The notes under the pieces: model-generated
Seen by the model: the letters and a program-made list of their open reading frames with translations, nothing else
What the model was told of the DNA's origin: nothing
Databases searched by the model: none
Origin: Nitrospira lenta
GTDB lineage: Bacteria > Nitrospirota > Nitrospiria > Nitrospirales > Nitrospiraceae
Assembly (NCBI RefSeq): GCF_900403705.1
Contig: NZ_OUNR01000019.1
Span: 1-64,000 of the forward strand
DNA: 64,000 bases
Direction of reading: 5' to 3'
Shown here: positions 51,225 through 62,976 of the stretch, piece by piece
Layout of the letters: the number at the start of each line of letters is the position of its first letter
Numbering within the stretch: the first letter of the stretch is position 1
Position numbers and translations under genes: made by a program

Positions 51225-52577
51225 ATGAGCGCACAGAGTAAGCATGTGATCATTGTGGCCGGAGCCGGACCAGCCGGAATGGCCGCGGCAAATATGCTGG
51301 CGAAAGCCGGCCATGACGTCATCATACTCAACCGCGACATCAAATTCGGCGGACTGGCAGAATACGGAATATTCCCGGCCAAGCTGAAATTGCGCGGCGG
51401 TCTCAAGAAGCAATATTGGGACATGCTGGAACAGCCGAACGTGCACTACTTCGGTAACGTGTCCATCGGCAACGGCAAAGATTTGACCGTGGAAGATGTT
51501 CGGGCGCTCGGCGCCAGTGCCGTTGTCTTTGCGATCGGCGCACAAGGCACCAAGGCCATCGGTGTGGAAGGGGATTCCGCCCAGGGCGTATTCCACGCGA
51601 AGGATGTTGTCTACCATTTCAACCGGCTTCCCGGCTTCGGCGATCGGCCGTTTGAAGTAGGCAAGCACGTGGCCGTAATCGGGGCAGGCGACGTCATGGT
51701 CGACATTGCTCACTGGCTGATTTGCTATAAAAAAGTAGAGCGCGTGACCGCCATTGTGCGGCGCGGCCCGTTGGAACGAAAATACAATCCGAAAGAGATC
51801 CGGTCAGTCTGTTCGAACATGGATGTCGAAGGCATTACCAAGGAAGTCGCGCGCATCAAGGACCGCCTTGCCGCGGTCGGTCAGAACGCCGATGAAGTCT
51901 TGAAAGGTTTGACGGACGAATTCACCAAGTGCGAGCCCGCGGTCAGCCACACGAAAATGGGGTTCCAGTTTTTGGCGTCACCGAAGCGCATCCTGGTCGA
52001 CGGGAACAATCGCGTGCGCGGCCTGGAGATGGAAGACAACAAGTTAGAGCCTAAAGGCACCGACACGGCCGCCGTTGGACTGAAGCAGTATTACGAGTTC
52101 CCCTGCGATGCCGTTGTCTTTGCTGTCGGAGATAAGGTGGATGAGACAGTGGGGCTCCCCTATAAGAACGGACTCTTCGTCACGAATCCCAACAAAACAA
52201 ATAACGACCCCGATGATGCCCTCTTCCAGGCCTATGACGAAGCGACCGGCAAGCCGGTGGATGGAGTGTTCCTCACCGGATGGGCGCGCAAAGCCAGCGA
52301 AGGTTTGGTTGGTGTCGCCAAGCGGGACGGGGAATGGTGCGCGGAAGTGGTGACGCGCTATCTGGAGGCCAAGAACCCTGGCCAGCCAGCCTCAGCCAAG
52401 ACGGTCACAGATACGCTCACCAACCTGCTGAAGGAAAGAAAGAGCCGTCCGGTGAATCTCGCCGGACTCAAAGCGCTCGATGCCGCGGAGAAAGCCCATA
52501 GCGGCGCCACAGACTGTATCGGGGAATTCAAGTACGCCACCAACCAAGAGATGCTCAACTTGATTGACCGGCGCTAG
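51225..52577 (+). CDS. FAD/NAD(P)-dependent oxidoreductase (GltD/FprA-like)
   Basis: A 450-residue pyridine-nucleotide oxidoreductase. FAD-binding GAGPAGMAAANMLAKAGHDV lies at the N-terminus, a second dinucleotide site is HVAVIGAGDVMVDIAHWL, and a late FAD-contacting segment is GVFLTGWARKASEGLVGVAK. The order resembles glutamate synthase small subunit and FprA-type ferredoxin-NADP reductase, but the GltD Fe-S cysteines are missing. Electron partner unknown; transfer between ferredoxin and NAD(P)H is plausible. ATG 51225 has AGGGA nine bases upstream. Confidence 0.82.
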   Translation: MSAQSKHVIIVAGAGPAGMAAANMLAKAGHDVIILNRDIKFGGLAEYGIFPAKLKLRGGLKKQYWDMLEQPNVHYFGNVSIGNGKDLTVEDVRALGASAVVFAIGAQGTKAIGVEGDSAQGVFHAKDVVYHFNRLPGFGDRPFEVGKHVAVIGAGDVMVDIAHWLICYKKVERVTAIVRRGPLERKYNPKEIRSVCSNMDVEGITKEVARIKDRLAAVGQNADEVLKGLTDEFTKCEPAVSHTKMGFQFLASPKRILVDGNNRVRGLEMEDNKLEPKGTDTAAVGLKQYYEFPCDAVVFAVGDKVDETVGLPYKNGLFVTNPNKTNNDPDDALFQAYDEATGKPVDGVFLTGWARKASEGLVGVAKRDGEWCAEVVTRYLEAKNPGQPASAKTVTDTLTNLLKERKSRPVNLAGLKALDAAEKAHSGATDCIGEFKYATNQEMLNLIDRR

Positions 52578-52588
52578 ACCACTTCGAC

Positions 52589-52613
52589 GGGGAGATGGTT
52601 CAGCCGTCTCCCC
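52589..52613. terminator. Hairpin between convergent genes, spanning nadK stop
   Basis: GGGGAGA/TCTCCCC, 7-bp stem with an 11-base interior, lies 12 bases after the oxidoreductase stop and includes the nadK stop codon. No T-run. Confidence 0.35.
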
Positions 52614-53460
52614 ACTTCAGCTTCTCTCGCAACACTTCGTAATAACGCGTCTCCGGAAACCGGATCAATCTCGTGCGATGCTCTGAGACGTTGATCTCGA
52701 TCGTATCGCCTTGCGAAATCGCCACGCCGACCTGGCCATCCATCGTCGCCATTGCTCCGTCATCCTTACTGGTCAACGTCACGGCAATCTCCGCTTCCGC
52801 GGGAACGATCAGCGGACGATGGGTCAGGGTGTGGGGACAGATCGGCGTCAATACCAGCGACTGCACGGCTGGGGCTAAGATCGGGCCCCCAGCCGAAAGA
52901 GAGTAGGCCGTCGATCCCGTCGGCGTGCTGACAATCAATCCGTCGCCGCGCAGATTCGTCACGAACTCGCCCTGGATGGCAATTTTCAGTTCTATCATTC
53001 TCGCCAAGGTGCCCTTGCTGATGACGACATCGTTGAGGACAGCCCCCTGCGTGACCGTTTCCCCATGCCGGTGCACGTGAGTCTTGAGCATGAGCCGCTC
53101 ATCCAGAACAAAGTCGTTGGCAAAGACTCGATCGAGGGAAGGGTAGAGATTCTCCAAACGAACTTCGGTGAGAAACCCCAGCCCTCCCATATTGACCCCA
53201 AGAATGGGAATACCTCGCTCGCCGGCGAGACGCGCCGCATTCAGCATTGTTCCGTCGCCACCCAATACCAGCAGCACATCAGCCTGACTGGCCAATTGTG
53301 CTTTCTGAATCCCCCCGGTCTCGCCGAGCAACGCCGCGGAGGTAATATCCAAGATCGCCACGATATTTTTCGCGCGTAACCAGGAGACCACGCTCTGCAA
53401 AGTTTCCTTCACCTCAGGAAACTTTGGCTTAGTCAGAATGCCGATACTCTTGCGCTGCAT
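52600..53460 (-). CDS. nadK: NAD kinase
   Basis: ATP- or polyphosphate-dependent phosphorylation of NAD to NADP. The 286-residue protein has LLVLGGDGTMLNAARL (GGDG motif), ILGVNMGGLGFLTEV, LNDVVISKG and GDGLIVSTPTGSTAYSLSAG (NE/D and glycine-rich motifs). ATG 53460 begins MQRKSIGILTKPKFPEV, the normal N-terminus; a longer frame to 53562 has no family support. The gene is divergent from clpC. Confidence 0.95.
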   Translation of the reverse strand: MQRKSIGILTKPKFPEVKETLQSVVSWLRAKNIVAILDITSAALLGETGGIQKAQLASQADVLLVLGGDGTMLNAARLAGERGIPILGVNMGGLGFLTEVRLENLYPSLDRVFANDFVLDERLMLKTHVHRHGETVTQGAVLNDVVISKGTLARMIELKIAIQGEFVTNLRGDGLIVSTPTGSTAYSLSAGGPILAPAVQSLVLTPICPHTLTHRPLIVPAEAEIAVTLTSKDDGAMATMDGQVGVAISQGDTIEINVSEHRTRLIRFPETRYYEVLREKLKWGDG

Positions 53461-53623
53461 AGGAGTTCCAGATGTCTTGATCGTGGATCGGTGAAAGGTG
53501 CGGGATTGTATCGGGACGGTTCTCGGACTGTCAACGCAGCATGACTCGCGATCCAGTTTCACACGATGATAATGACAGTCGCTTCACGGTCGTTTCACAT
53601 CCTTGCCGGATTCGCATGCAACC

Positions 53624-53652
53624 TTGACACTCGAAAAGGCGGTAGTTAGAAT
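53624..53652 (+). promoter_or_regulatory. Sigma-70 promoter of clpC
   Basis: TTGACA (53624-53629), a 17-base spacer and TAGAAT (53647-53652), near consensus. Predicted start near 53659, 68 bases before the ATG. No CIRCE or CtsR-like operator was seen around it. Confidence 0.85.
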
Positions 53653-53726
53653 TAGGCCAAGATTTTCCATAGGTTCGCGCAACCAACTCAGTACTACCAG
53701 TCTAGACCAGACCATAAGGAGGCAGG

Positions 53727-56153
<2,427 letters not shown>

Positions 56154-56197
56154 CCCGTCCAGAGGAATACGCTCGCACGACAGACAGGAATTGATTC

Positions 56198-56244
56198 AGC
56201 ATGTACCCCCTGCGGTCAATGACCGCAGGGGGTACATGCTTTTC
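56198..56244. terminator. Very strong hairpin terminator after clpC
   Basis: A perfect 20-bp stem (56198-56217 with 56221-56240) closes on a 3-base AAT loop and is followed by TTTTC. It lies 44 bases after the clpC stop and separates clpC from tsaD. Confidence 0.92.
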
Positions 56245-56274
56245 AGCGACAGAGTGTGGTAACTCTACAGCGTC

Positions 56275-57363
56275 ATGCCGATAAGTCCATCCGCCGCACC
56301 TCAACAATCCACAGCCTGGATCCCATGCCCGATACTGGGGATTGAATCATCCTGCGATGAAACGTCGGCTGCAATTCTGGATCGCGACGGGACCGTCCTC
56401 TCAAATATCGTATCGTCACAAGACTCGGTGCATCGCCAATTCGGCGGCGTAGTTCCTGAGCTGGCCGCACGCGCCCATCTGAGTACTATTGACCGGGTTG
56501 TCCAGGCCGCACTGCTCGAAGCACATCTATCCAAGCAGGACCTTGGGGCCATCGCCGTCACACAAGGCCCTGGCCTGGCCGGCGCACTCCTGGTCGGGCT
56601 CAATTACGCCAAAGGATTAGCCTATGGCTTATCTCTCCCGCTGATCGGCGTCAATCATCTGGAAGGTCATATCGCCTCTGCCTGGTTGGCAGATCCCACC
56701 TTCCCGTTCCCATGCATTGTCCTTGTCGTATCCGGGGGACATACCCATTTATTCAGACGAGAAGCCGACGGTCAAACTGTCCTATTAGGCCGTACGAGAG
56801 ACGATGCCGCCGGTGAAGCGTTTGATAAGGGCGCACAGATGCTCGGCCTGGACTATCCTGGCGGGCCCGCGATTGATCGACTGGCTCGCCAAGGCAACCC
56901 CAAGACCATTCGCTTCCCCTTGTCTCGTTTACAGAAGAGCAGTTTGGAGTTCAGCTTCAGCGGGCTGAAAACTTCATTGCTGTATCGGCTTCGCGATATG
57001 GACGCAGCTGCACGCGCGGCCCAGGCCGCAGACCTGGCAGCGGGCTACCAAGAAGCGATCGTGCGCGTCCTCGTCGATCGAGCCTTTGTGGCAGTGCGGT
57101 CATCCGGCGTGAGGGCCTTGGCGGTCGTCGGAGGGGTTTCTGCTAACTCACGCCTCCGCGCGTTGCTCACCGCCAGAGCCCAGGCAGAAGAGATCAGACT
57201 CGCGTTACCTCCGATGGCCTACTGTACCGACAACGCCGCGATGATTGCCTCTGCCGGGAGACAATCGCTCCTCAGCGGACAACGCCCCGTCGCCGATCTT
57301 GAGATTCTTCCATCATTGCGGCCGGGCGCCTATGCCAGTCCTGCAGCCGTCCTCACACGTTAA
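56275..57363 (+). CDS. tsaD: tRNA N6-adenosine threonylcarbamoyltransferase TsaD
   Basis: Transfers the threonylcarbamoyl group to A37 of ANN-decoding tRNAs. The 362-residue ASKHA protein has ILGIESSCDETSAAIL, GGVVPELAARAHLSTID with the first metal His, LIGVNHLEGHIASAW with two more, LVVSGGHTHLF and GEAFDKGAQMLGLDYPGGPA. All catalytic features are present. The ATG has no strong ribosome site; hflX follows immediately. Confidence 0.95.
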   Translation: MPISPSAAPQQSTAWIPCPILGIESSCDETSAAILDRDGTVLSNIVSSQDSVHRQFGGVVPELAARAHLSTIDRVVQAALLEAHLSKQDLGAIAVTQGPGLAGALLVGLNYAKGLAYGLSLPLIGVNHLEGHIASAWLADPTFPFPCIVLVVSGGHTHLFRREADGQTVLLGRTRDDAAGEAFDKGAQMLGLDYPGGPAIDRLARQGNPKTIRFPLSRLQKSSLEFSFSGLKTSLLYRLRDMDAAARAAQAADLAAGYQEAIVRVLVDRAFVAVRSSGVRALAVVGGVSANSRLRALLTARAQAEEIRLALPPMAYCTDNAAMIASAGRQSLLSGQRPVADLEILPSLRPGAYASPAAVLTR

Positions 57364-57377
57364 CCAAGAGGCCGCTT

Positions 57378-59069
57378 ATTCCTGACATACAGGGCAAAAC
57401 CCTCGGGCTTCGTGCCAGCCAACTCGCCGCGATCGAGCATCTCTACCGGCGACGGAATGCGGTCGATGAGGTCCTTTCACTTGAGCTGGCAACCGAGCTC
57501 TCGACGCTCTCGGCTGAATACCGACGACCGATCTCGCTGTTGCTCACCAGGCGCGGTGTCGTGCAGGAAATTATCGTGGGGACCGATATGGTGCTGTCGC
57601 CCATCACTCTGTCAAAATTTCGCGCAGGCCCTCGTTCACTACGAGGCCTTCGTCTGATTCGAACACAACTGCAAGACCGGCCCTTGAGCCAGGAAGATCT
57701 GACCGATCTCGGCTACCTGCGCCTCGACCTGATCGGCCTCCTCTCGGTGTCACAAAACGGCACCCCTGGCACACTCTATCTCGCGCACCTCCTGCCACTG
57801 AATGTCACCGGCCAGCTCTGTGAAGTTCTCAAACCAACGCCGCTACAGGAATGCCCCGTCGTCTTCGACCAATTTATCAAAAACCTTGAAACCGACTTGC
57901 AGGGAGCACTCAAGCATCACGCCGTGACGAGCGGGAGTGAGTCCGCCATACTGGTCAGTGCGTCGTCACTGGGCCGCGCCGAGCAGGAAGAACGGCTTGC
58001 CGAGCTCGCAGACCTTGCCGCCTCTGTCGGCGTCACCGTGATTGATAAGATTGCGCAGCGAATTGGAGACGGCCATCAGCGCTACCTATTAGGGAGTGGA
58101 AAACTGAAAGAAGTACTGATACAAACCCTGCATAAGGGCGCGGATATGATCATCTTTGATCAAACTCTCACGCCAGCTCAAGCACGGGCGATTGCCGAGA
58201 TGACCGACATCAAAATCATCGATCGGACCCAATTGATCCTCGACATTTTTGCGCGTCGGGCCCATAGCCGGGAAGGCAAGGTCCAGGTAGAACTGGCACA
58301 ATTGCGCTATCTGCTACCACGTCTCTCCGGACAAGGCACCCAGCTGTCGCGTCTCGGCGGAGGGATCGGAACCAGAGGACCGGGGGAAACGAAACTGGAA
58401 ACCGATCGTCGAAAGATCCGCGATCGGATTACCCACCTGGAGCGCGAGATCGAACAATTCTCCAAACATCAGGGTCAACGCCGCGCGCGCCGGGAACGCC
58501 AGGGACTTCCAGTCCTCTCCTTCGTCGGCTACACCAACGCCGGGAAATCCACACTCCTCAACATTCTTACAGAGAGTCACGTCTCGGCGGAAAACCGCCT
58601 CTTTGAGACCCTAGATACCACCAGCCGACGGCTGCGGTTCCCGCAGGATCGGGAAGTCATTGTGACCGACACCGTCGGGTTTATCCGCGATCTTCCCAAA
58701 GAATTGGTCGGAGCATTCCGGACGACGCTGGAAGAGTTGCGCGAAGCCGATTTGCTCCTGCATGTCGTCGATGCCAGCGCACCCGACATTGATGTTCAGA
58801 TGAAAGCCGTCCTGGATATCCTCGAAGAATTAGCTCTCGACAAAATCCCGCAAGTCCTGATCTTCAATAAGTGCGATCAGCTCCCCCCAGCTCAGGCCGA
58901 AGCCTTGTGCCGTCGCTATGACGCGATCGGCATCTGCGCCTTGAACGCCTCCACACTACAGCCGCTGATTGACCACCTGGCGACGCGGATCCACACCATG
59001 ACCAGCACGCAGGAACCGGACATTCCTCTACAGCCGGCTCCGGATCCTGCACTTGCATCTCCGATTTAA
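57378..59069 (+). CDS. hflX: GTPase HflX (long form, non-canonical start)
   Basis: Ribosome-associated GTPase that splits stalled or heat-stressed 70S ribosomes. An N-terminal extended domain (GKTLGLRASQLAAIEHLYRR, SLLLTRRGVVQEIIVG), the HflX domain (RIGDGHQRYLLGSGKLKEVL, LPRLSGQGTQLSRLGGGIGT) and the G domain (G1 GYTNAGKST, G3 DTVGF, G4 NKCD) are in order. Between the upstream in-frame stop (TGA 57300) and TTG 57540 there is no ATG, GTG or TTG, yet family-conserved sequence reaches back to about 57390. Initiation at ATT 57378, six bases after AGAGG, is proposed; otherwise the product would be truncated at residue 55. Confidence 0.88.
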   Translation: MPDIQGKTLGLRASQLAAIEHLYRRRNAVDEVLSLELATELSTLSAEYRRPISLLLTRRGVVQEIIVGTDMVLSPITLSKFRAGPRSLRGLRLIRTQLQDRPLSQEDLTDLGYLRLDLIGLLSVSQNGTPGTLYLAHLLPLNVTGQLCEVLKPTPLQECPVVFDQFIKNLETDLQGALKHHAVTSGSESAILVSASSLGRAEQEERLAELADLAASVGVTVIDKIAQRIGDGHQRYLLGSGKLKEVLIQTLHKGADMIIFDQTLTPAQARAIAEMTDIKIIDRTQLILDIFARRAHSREGKVQVELAQLRYLLPRLSGQGTQLSRLGGGIGTRGPGETKLETDRRKIRDRITHLEREIEQFSKHQGQRRARRERQGLPVLSFVGYTNAGKSTLLNILTESHVSAENRLFETLDTTSRRLRFPQDREVIVTDTVGFIRDLPKELVGAFRTTLEELREADLLLHVVDASAPDIDVQMKAVLDILEELALDKIPQVLIFNKCDQLPPAQAEALCRRYDAIGICALNASTLQPLIDHLATRIHTMTSTQEPDIPLQPAPDPALASPI

Positions 59070-59094
59070 CCGGGGCAGAATTGCGCCACTTTCA

Positions 59095-59757
59095 ATGAAC
59101 GCTCACTCGCGCCGCCAACCATCAGTCACAGCAAAGCCAGCCACGCTGGCACGGCTGCTGCTCAAGCACCAGCCGAAGGCCGAAATGGAATTGACCCACC
59201 AGTCTCCCTGGGAATTGCTGGTCGCCACGATCCTCTCTGCGCAATGTACCGACCAACGGGTCAATCAGGTTACGCCGGCGTTGTTCAAACGATTCCGTCG
59301 CCCGCAGGACTTTGCATCAGCCGCTCCGCTCGAACTCGAAACCCTCATCAAATCGACCGGGTTCTATAAGAATAAAGCCAAGCACTTGATCGGATGCGGC
59401 AAAGCCGTCACGGAACGATTCGGCGGGACGGTTCCGCAGCGCATGGAAGAATTGACGACCATCCCGGGGGTCGGCCGCAAGACCGCCAACGTGATCCTCG
59501 GAACCGCCTTCGGGCAACCGGCGATCGTCGTCGACACCCATGTCAAACGCGTGGCCAATCGACTGGGACTAACCACTTCTGACAATCCCGAGCGCATCGA
59601 ACAAGATTTGCAACGACAATTCCCAGAAGCTCAATGGACCGCCATTTCACAGCGCCTCCTCCTACACGGACGCTATATCTGTCTGGCGCGCAAACCCCTC
59701 TGCAATTCATGCCCGCTCTACGCGGAATGTCACTGGAAAGGAAAGCTCCCGCAATGA
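59095..59757 (+). CDS. nth: Endonuclease III
   Basis: DNA glycosylase/AP lyase for oxidised pyrimidines, 220 residues. SPWELLVATILSAQCTDQRV, the helix-hairpin-helix TTIPGVGRKTANVILG with catalytic Lys, IVVDTHVKRVANRLG with catalytic Asp, and the [4Fe-4S] ligands C-x6-C-x2-C-x5-C in CLARKPLCNSCPLYAEC. ATG 59095 is the second possible start in frame. The stop overlaps the yicC start (ATGA). Confidence 0.96.
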   Translation: MNAHSRRQPSVTAKPATLARLLLKHQPKAEMELTHQSPWELLVATILSAQCTDQRVNQVTPALFKRFRRPQDFASAAPLELETLIKSTGFYKNKAKHLIGCGKAVTERFGGTVPQRMEELTTIPGVGRKTANVILGTAFGQPAIVVDTHVKRVANRLGLTTSDNPERIEQDLQRQFPEAQWTAISQRLLLHGRYICLARKPLCNSCPLYAECHWKGKLPQ

Positions 59758-60632
59758 TTACCAGTATGACCGGATTCGGACGACGACAAGGAGCCTGGCA
59801 GGACGGGCAGATCACAGCGGAAATTCGATCGGTCAATCACCGCTTTCTCGAAACCGGCCTGCGACTGCCCAAGACCATGAGTGCGCGTGAAGAGCACATC
59901 AAGAAAGCCATTCAGGAACATTGCCGCCGCGGACGCGTAGACCTCACCGTCCTCGTGCAAGGCGGGCGGGGAGGATCACGTTCGCTCCAACTTGACGCTG
60001 ATCTGGCGAAACAGTACCATCAGGCTCTCAGAAATCTCCAAAAGACGCTCAAGCTCAAAGGATCGATCGATGTCGGGCTCCTGGCAGGATTTCGTGATGT
60101 TATTACGATTTCCGACCAGCCGGCCGATGACCCGAAGCTCGCTGCACTCATTGAAAAACTGGTAGGCCAGGCGATTCAAGACCTGGTGAAGATGAGAAAG
60201 AAGGAGGGGACACTCCTCGCGGCGGATATTCGTGCTCGCATTGAGACCCTGCGCGGACTGAAGGCTCAAGTAGCCGCCAAAGCCCCGTCAGTGGCCCAGG
60301 ATTCTTTTGATCGAATGAAAATCCGGCTTGAAAGGCTGCTGTCATCTGAGATTCCGGATGTGCCGAAATTGCATCAAGAGCTGGCCCTCTTTGCCGATCG
60401 CAGCGACATCACAGAAGAATTGGTCAGACTCGATGCACATATGATACAGTTCGACCATACACTTCAGAGTTCGGAGTCCGTGGGAAAAACGTTGGACTTT
60501 CTCCTGCAAGAGATGGGACGAGAGGTCAATACGATCGGCTCCAAGGCCAACGATGCCACGATCACGGCATCGGTCGTACAAATGAAGGCAGAGTTAGAGC
60601 GAATCAGAGAACAAATTCAGAACGTGGAATGA
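59754..60632 (+). CDS. yicC: YicC family endoribonuclease-like protein
   Basis: A 292-residue protein with the YicC N-terminal domain (MITSMTGFGRRQGAWQDGQI, EIRSVNHRFLETGLRLP) and the DUF1732 C-terminal domain (ELALFADRSDITEELVRLDA, LDFLLQEMGREVNTIGSKAN). Family members are linked to RNA turnover and stationary-phase survival. It overlaps nth and gmk by four bases each; the yicC-gmk-rpoZ-coaBC order is common in bacteria. Confidence 0.95.
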   Translation: MITSMTGFGRRQGAWQDGQITAEIRSVNHRFLETGLRLPKTMSAREEHIKKAIQEHCRRGRVDLTVLVQGGRGGSRSLQLDADLAKQYHQALRNLQKTLKLKGSIDVGLLAGFRDVITISDQPADDPKLAALIEKLVGQAIQDLVKMRKKEGTLLAADIRARIETLRGLKAQVAAKAPSVAQDSFDRMKIRLERLLSSEIPDVPKLHQELALFADRSDITEELVRLDAHMIQFDHTLQSSESVGKTLDFLLQEMGREVNTIGSKANDATITASVVQMKAELERIREQIQNVE

Positions 60633-61369
60633 TCAGCACCATGAGCACCAGTACGACGTCAACGGCATCCGACCCGCGTCCCTATGTCCCTGAGCGACGG
60701 GGCATTTTGTTTATCATTTCGGCGCCGTCCGGAACAGGAAAAACCACCCTCTGCAAGCAAATCACCGCATCAGTACCGGGGATTTGGCATTCCGTCTCCT
60801 ACACCACCAGACAGCCACGCACAGGTGAAGAGCACGGACGGGAATACTTCTTCATCGAAGAGAAAATCTTTCAGGACATGGTGGCAAAAAACGAGTTCAT
60901 GGAATATGCCCATGTCTACGGCAACTGGTATGGCACCCCGCGTAAAGCGCTGATGGATAAGATGGAGCAGGGGATCGACGTCCTGCTCGAAATCGACGTT
61001 CAGGGCGCCTTGCAGATTAAGAAGAAAGTGCAAGACGCGGTCTATATCTTCATTCTGCCGCCCTCAATGGAAACGCTGCGTACCAGACTCCAGAGCCGGG
61101 CCTCTGATACCCCGGAGGAAATTCAGCGTCGACTGCAGAAGGTGAAAGAGGAGGTGTGGAGTTTCCGCGAGTACTACTACATCGTGCGTAACGACAACCT
61201 GGAACAGTCTCTCAAAGAACTCCAGAGTGTGTTCCTGGCGGAACGCCTCAAGACGAAGCGACTCGATATGCATTGGCTCGAACAGAACTTTATTCTCGAG
61301 AAAGAATCCAAACCGGGAGATCGTGACCAATCTTCCATTGCTAAAGGGAGTACCGCGCACCATGATTGA
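60629..61369 (+). CDS. gmk: Guanylate kinase
   Basis: Phosphorylates GMP to GDP. P-loop IISAPSGTGKTTLCKQI, HSVSYTTRQPRTGEEHGREY (GMP site), VLLEIDVQGALQIKKK and the lid region RLQSRASDTPEEIQRRL. At 246 residues it is some 30-40 longer than usual: a Ser/Thr-rich N-terminal 24 residues and a polar C-terminal tail (KESKPGDRDQSSIAKGSTAH). An in-frame ATG at 60641 is an alternative start. Confidence 0.95.
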   Translation: MISTMSTSTTSTASDPRPYVPERRGILFIISAPSGTGKTTLCKQITASVPGIWHSVSYTTRQPRTGEEHGREYFFIEEKIFQDMVAKNEFMEYAHVYGNWYGTPRKALMDKMEQGIDVLLEIDVQGALQIKKKVQDAVYIFILPPSMETLRTRLQSRASDTPEEIQRRLQKVKEEVWSFREYYYIVRNDNLEQSLKELQSVFLAERLKTKRLDMHWLEQNFILEKESKPGDRDQSSIAKGSTAHHD

Positions 61370-61715
61370 CATGCTCAACCTCTTGCCCCAGTACAAGCTC
61401 GGCCAATTCGACTCACGTCACCGGCTGGTGATCGTCGCCGCTCAGCGGGCCAAGCACCTGATCCAAGGCGCGAAGCGCTCGGGCCTCGTCCGGTTCACCA
61501 AGGAAACCACCTGCGCACTCGACGAAGTGCTGCGCGGAGAGGTCAATTATCTCGTGGGCGAAGAAGCTCGTGATGCCATGAAAGAAGCCAAGCGCGGTAA
61601 AGAAGGCGAGACCGAGCGATTGGCGATGATGACCGGTGAGGACGCCAAGGAAATTAAGAAAGAACTCAGCGTCTACGTAGATGACGCCGTCAAGCCCGCC
61701 CCCGCGGAGGAATAA
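61362..61715 (+). CDS. rpoZ: RNA polymerase omega subunit
   Basis: Small RNA polymerase subunit of 117 residues. YKLGQFDSRHRLVIVAAQRA and HLIQGAKRSGL match the omega core, followed by an acidic/basic C-terminal extension. The start ATG 61362 overlaps the end of gmk by eight bases, consistent with coupling in the conserved gmk-rpoZ pair. Confidence 0.9.
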   Translation: MIDMLNLLPQYKLGQFDSRHRLVIVAAQRAKHLIQGAKRSGLVRFTKETTCALDEVLRGEVNYLVGEEARDAMKEAKRGKEGETERLAMMTGEDAKEIKKELSVYVDDAVKPAPAEE

Positions 61716-61717
61716 CG

Positions 61718-62968
61718 TTGGATTCAGAGACGACGCCAGGGACGTTGACCGGTAAACGGGTGGCGCTCGGCGTCACAGGAAGTATCGCGGCCTATAAGGC
61801 CGTGAGCCTTCTGCGTGCCCTCACACGACAGGGGGCCCGCGTCTCTGTCGTGATGACCAAGGCTGCGACTCAGTTCGTCACGCCGATGACCTTTGAAGTG
61901 CTGTCCGGCCAGGGCGTGACGACCGACCTCTTCGAAGCTCATCAAGAGATGAAGCATCTATCCATCCCGGAAGGGGCCGACGCCATTGTGGTTGCGCCGG
62001 CGACGGCCAACTTCCTCGCCAAGGCCGCTCTCGGACTGGCGGATGATGTCCTTTCGACCATGCTCCTTACCAGCCGCTGTCCCTTGATTGTGGTACCAGC
62101 CATGGACGGCGACATGTGGACTCATCCCACCGTCCAAGACCATGTCCGGACACTTCGATCACGAGGGGTGACTGTCCTCGACCCGGAGGAAGGGCCGCTC
62201 GCTTCCGGGTTGATCGCCCAAGGTCGGCTTGCCGCCGAAACTCGAATCCTGGAAGCCATTGAACAGATTCTCCTCCCGCTCGCCGATTTGAAAGGCCAGA
62301 GGATCCTCGTCTCAGCCGGCCCCACGCAAGAAGCCATCGATCCGGTTCGCTACATATCCAATCGCTCGTCTGGAAAGATGGGCTACGCCATTGCGGAAGC
62401 GGCCAGAAGCCGAGGCGCCGAAGTCATCCTCGTCAGCGGCCCCACCGCGCTGATACCTCCAGCCGGCATCCGAGTCGTCCCGATTACCACCGCCAAAGAA
62501 ATGGCGGAAGCCATGTCGGCTCAATTCGGCTGGTCCTCCATCGTCATCATGGCTGCAGCCGTGGCGGACTTTCTCCCCAAGGCTCCCGCAACTCAAAAGC
62601 TGAAAAAGGGAACCGCCGCCGTACCGCCGCTTGAGTTGGAACGGGCCCCCGATATCCTGGCCATGCTCTCGGCCAAACGAACCGCCCAAATCCTGGTCGG
62701 CTTCGCCGCCGAGACACAGGACCTCATCGAACATGCAACCGGCAAGCTCACGGCGAAAGGCCTCGATCTGATCGTCGCCAACGATGTGACACAAGCAGGG
62801 GCGGGGTTCGGCAGTGAACAAAATGCGGCTATCATCCTCTCTCGCACCGGCACTCGACAGACCTTCGACCTCCGCCCAAAATCACAATTAGCTCACGATA
62901 TCCTCTCGGCCATTGTAGAATTTGCGAAGAACGAACCTCGCAAACAGACTCCGGCTTCCGTGCGATAG
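61718..62968 (+). CDS. coaBC: Bifunctional phosphopantothenoylcysteine decarboxylase/synthetase
   Basis: Two steps of coenzyme A synthesis in one 416-residue protein. The N-terminal flavoprotein CoaC domain has VALGVTGSIAAYKAVSLLRA, VVAPATANFLAKAALGLADD (PxxN motif) and VVPAMDGDMWTHP; the C-terminal CoaB domain has ILVSAGPTQEAIDPVRYISN, SSGKMGYAIAEAARSRGAEV and GLDLIVANDVTQAGAGFGSE. TTG start at 61718 with GGAGG eight bases upstream, two bases after rpoZ. Confidence 0.95.
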   Translation: MDSETTPGTLTGKRVALGVTGSIAAYKAVSLLRALTRQGARVSVVMTKAATQFVTPMTFEVLSGQGVTTDLFEAHQEMKHLSIPEGADAIVVAPATANFLAKAALGLADDVLSTMLLTSRCPLIVVPAMDGDMWTHPTVQDHVRTLRSRGVTVLDPEEGPLASGLIAQGRLAAETRILEAIEQILLPLADLKGQRILVSAGPTQEAIDPVRYISNRSSGKMGYAIAEAARSRGAEVILVSGPTALIPPAGIRVVPITTAKEMAEAMSAQFGWSSIVIMAAAVADFLPKAPATQKLKKGTAAVPPLELERAPDILAMLSAKRTAQILVGFAAETQDLIEHATGKLTAKGLDLIVANDVTQAGAGFGSEQNAAIILSRTGTRQTFDLRPKSQLAHDILSAIVEFAKNEPRKQTPASVR

Positions 62969-62976
62969 GAGCCTCA

